Positions 4,417 to 6,631 of a DNA stretch of 6,631 nucleotides are shown piece after piece; position 1 is the first letter of the stretch, and the number at the start of each line of letters is the position of its first letter. This stretch comes from Pseudomonadota bacterium. GTDB lineage: Bacteria > Pseudomonadota > Alphaproteobacteria > Rhizobiales > Beijerinckiaceae. The notes beneath the pieces are model-generated. The model saw only the letters and a program-made list of their open reading frames with translations. It did no database searches and had not been told where the DNA came from. A program made the position numbers and the translations under genes. The stretch lies in assembly GCA_021812505.1 (NCBI GenBank), contig JAKANG010000087.1, positions 1-6,631 on the forward strand. The letters run 5' to 3'.

Positions 4417-6631
4417 GGCGTTCGATCCTCCTGGCTCGCCGCCGCGAGGTCGAGCCTCACCAGCGACATCAATTCGGCGTCGCCGAGCTCGGTCAGATTG
4501 ATCTCGGCTCCGCCGCCGAGCAGGTCGTCGGCCAAAGCCCGCTTCGATTCGATGATTTCGTCGATTCGCTCCTCGATCGTGCCACGGCAGATGAATTTAT
4601 GCACCAGCACGTTGCGCTTCTGGCCGATGCGGAAGGCTCGGTCGGTCGCCTGGTTCTCGACCGCCGGATTCCACCAGCGGTCGAAATGCAGGACATGCGA
4701 GGCGGCGGTCAGGTTCAGCCCGGAGCCACCCGCCTTCAAGGACAGGACGAAAAAGGGAACGCTCTCGTCCTGCTGGAAGGCGTTGACCAGGGTCTTGCGC
4801 TTGGCCACCGCCGTGTCGCCGCTGAGCGACAGGCCGGGGCGGCCGAACACGCTGGCGAGCAGTTCGCCAAGCGGTTCCATGATCTCCTTGAACTGGGTGA
4901 AGACCAGCATTTTTTCCTGGCGGCTGGCGACAGTCGCGGCGATTTCGCCAAGGCGCGCGAATTTGCCGCTGTCATTGTTCTCCCATTGGCCCGCGCCGCC
5001 GAGACCATGCGCGGCGTGATTGCAGATCTGTTTCAAGCGCATCAGCGTCGCCAGCACCAGGCCGCGCCGGCTGATGTCGTCGCCCGCCTCGTTGAGCCGC
5101 CATTCGAATTCGGCGACAGTCGATTGGTAGAGCGCCGCCTGCTTGCGGCTCAGGCCGCAGAACGCCTTGACCTCGGTCTTGTCCGGCAGGTCGGCGATGA
5201 CGTCGCGGTCGGTCTTCAGCCGCCGCAGGATATAGGGCGCGACCAGCTTGCGCAGCGGGGCGTAGGATGGCGGCGAGCCTTCGGCAAGGCGTTTGACGAA
5301 ATCCGCGAAAGCCTTCGACGATCCGAGCAGGCCGGGGTTGAGGAAATCGAAAATCGACCACAGGTCGCGCAGATTGTTTTCGATCGGCGTGCCGGTGAGC
5401 GCGATCCGGCTTTCCGCCTCAAGCGCCTTGACCGCGCGGGTCTGCTTGGCATTCGGGTTCTTGATCGCCTGCGCCTCGTCGATGACGGCGAGCCGCCAAT
5501 GCGTCCTGGCGAGCCAATCGAGCCGCAGCAGCGCCGCGTAACTCGTCACGACGAGGTCGGTTTCGTTAAGGTCCGCGGCCGTGAACGACCGCAGCTTTTC
5601 AGCGGGCGTAAAGGCTGGATGGGCGACGAGGACATCGAGCGACGGCGTGAAGCGCTCGGCTTCGGCCGCCCAGTTGGCGAGCAGCGAGGCGGGCGCGACG
5701 ATCAGACTCGGCCGCCGCTCGTTTTCGCGCTGGCGCGTCGTCAAGAGAAGGGCCAGGACCTGGATCGTCTTGCCGAGCCCCATGTCGTCGGCAAGGCAGG
5801 CGCCTAGCCGCAAGCGCGACAGGAAAGCAAGCCAGCGCAGGCCGGCGTCCTGGTAGGGGCGAAGCGTCGCCTTTAGTGCCGCGCCTGGACGCAGCGCATC
5901 AAGCGACGCCGGGTCGCGGCAGGCGGCGAGCGTCTGTGCCAGCCAGGGCCCCGCCGCCACATGCGCCCAGGAGACCTGCGACGCCTGTCCCGCGTCGCCC
6001 GCGCCGATGTCGGCGCCTGCCAGCAGGCGCATCGCCTGTCCGAAGGACAGGCCTTGCTTGCGGGCGAGGCGCTCGATTTCGGCATAGCGGTCGAGCGCCG
6101 CCGAAAGGCGCGCCGGGTCGATTTCGACCCATTTCCCGCGCAAGAGCGCGAGTCCATCGGTCGCGGCGAGCAGGGAGGCGATCTCTTCCCTTGTCAGCGG
6201 CGCGCCGTCGAGACTGACGGCGATGGAGAAATCGAGCACTTGCGTCGCCCCGACCCGCGCGGGCGTGTTGGAGCCGACGCTCGCCTCGACCGCGGGGCGC
6301 GCCAGCCGGCCGGAGGGCCAGGACACGGGCATGCGCACGACAAGGCCCGCCTGACCCAAGGCCTCCGCGTCCGTGAGTAGCCGCATCGCCTCCTTCGGCG
6401 TCCAGCGCAGCGGATGGAAGATTTCGCCGGAATCGACGATCTCTTTCAGCCAGGGGCAGCTTTCGCTGGCCCGGTCGACCGGTTCGAGCAGCTTCAGAAG
6501 CTCGCGCTTGGCCCCGGCGCCCGCGTATTCGCGCAGGGCCGCGCCAAGCGGCGCATGGCGCAGCGCGCCATGACCGGCGAGGCCCGAGGCGTAGGTCGCC
6601 AGAAAGGCGAACGGGCGCTCGGCGTCCTTTC
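4413..6631 (-). CDS. SNF2-family DEAD/DEAH-type ATPase/helicase, 5' end beyond the window
   Basis: The frame is open from the right edge to TGA at 4413, giving 738 visible codons. An internal ATG at 6386 is not the start, because the 81 codons before it are clearly coding (AFLATYASGLAGHGALRH, then LLKLLEPVDR). Whole proteins of this type have roughly 1000 residues, so the N-terminal third is outside. The visible N-terminal part, through LLRGKWVEID, fits the SNF2-associated DUF3670-like domain. The ATPase core follows: motif I DDMGLGKT (5766-5789), motif II DEAQ (5469-5480), motif III TGTP (5385-5396), motif V SLKAGGSGLNLT (4707-4742) and motif VI QATDRAFRIGQ (4620-4652). All key residues are present, so an active DNA-dependent ATPase is expected. 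SNF2 enzymes translocate on duplex DNA and remodel protein-DNA complexes; bacterial members include RapA and poorly known relatives like this one. It is coupled by an ATGA overlap to the SWIM gene. The target is unknown. Confidence 0.95.
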   Translation of the reverse strand, partial: KDAERPFAFLATYASGLAGHGALRHAPLGAALREYAGAGAKRELLKLLEPVDRASESCPWLKEIVDSGEIFHPLRWTPKEAMRLLTDAEALGQAGLVVRMPVSWPSGRLARPAVEASVGSNTPARVGATQVLDFSIAVSLDGAPLTREEIASLLAATDGLALLRGKWVEIDPARLSAALDRYAEIERLARKQGLSFGQAMRLLAGADIGAGDAGQASQVSWAHVAAGPWLAQTLAACRDPASLDALRPGAALKATLRPYQDAGLRWLAFLSRLRLGACLADDMGLGKTIQVLALLLTTRQRENERRPSLIVAPASLLANWAAEAERFTPSLDVLVAHPAFTPAEKLRSFTAADLNETDLVVTSYAALLRLDWLARTHWRLAVIDEAQAIKNPNAKQTRAVKALEAESRIALTGTPIENNLRDLWSIFDFLNPGLLGSSKAFADFVKRLAEGSPPSYAPLRKLVAPYILRRLKTDRDVIADLPDKTEVKAFCGLSRKQAALYQSTVAEFEWRLNEAGDDISRRGLVLATLMRLKQICNHAAHGLGGAGQWENNDSGKFARLGEIAATVASRQEKMLVFTQFKEIMEPLGELLASVFGRPGLSLSGDTAVAKRKTLVNAFQQDESVPFFVLSLKAGGSGLNLTAASHVLHFDRWWNPAVENQATDRAFRIGQKRNVLVHKFICRGTIEERIDEIIESKRALADDLLGGGAEINLTELGDAELMSLVRLDLAAASQEDRTP
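4427..4432 (-). promoter_or_regulatory. ribosome binding site of the SWIM gene
   Basis: A perfect AGGAGG on the minus strand lies 10 nt before the ATG at 4416, inside the last codons of the SNF2 gene. With the ATGA overlap it indicates coupled but independently efficient translation of the SWIM protein. Confidence 0.75.

Noticed and set aside
3904..5807. Two long plus-strand frames (371 and 402 codons) over the SNF2/SWIM genes
   Set aside because: They are antisense to unmistakable SNF2 and SWIM coding sequence and show no protein family pattern.
4413..6386. SNF2 gene starting at the ATG at 6386
   Set aside because: The same frame continues to the right edge with family-like sequence, so the ATG is internal and the gene is partial.

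Overview
The window is GC-rich, and every gene I can support lies on the minus strand. The protein families (a BcsS-like cellulose-biosynthesis protein, an isochorismatase-MFS type operon, an SNF2/SWIM pair) and the codon use suggest an alphaproteobacterium, probably in the Hyphomicrobiales (Methylocystis/Beijerinckia-like). That placement is inference from family resemblance, not a database match.

Reading in the direction of transcription (right to left):
(1) 6631-4413 is the C-terminal 738 codons of a large SNF2-family ATPase. Its start lies outside the window.
(2) 4416-3337 is a SWIM zinc-finger protein. Its ATG overlaps the SNF2 stop in an ATGA junction, so the two form a translationally coupled pair, probably acting together on DNA or nucleoprotein.
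(3) 3336-3030 holds no gene, only a few short repeats.
(4) 3029-2250 is a DnaQ-family 3'-5' exonuclease with clear ExoI and ExoIII motifs, an unusual ExoII motif and no in-frame ATG start.
(5) 2249-1945 has no supportable gene.
(6) 1944-1001 is a collapsing three-gene operon. An isochorismatase-family hydrolase is frameshifted. A small three-helix membrane protein is intact. An MFS_3-type transporter survives only as its N-terminal part, with an amber codon in place of a conserved Trp and two frameshifts. The old junctions are still visible: a 1-nt gap, then an ATGA overlap.
(7) 1025-789 contains an unassigned coding-like remnant.
(8) 648-1 is a secreted BcsS-like protein that runs off the left edge.

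The SNF2-SWIM pair, with the nuclease gene downstream on the same strand, looks like a nucleic-acid processing module (repair, chromatin-like remodelling or defence). The left half looks like a region undergoing gene loss. I saw no tRNA, rRNA, CRISPR array or insertion sequence.
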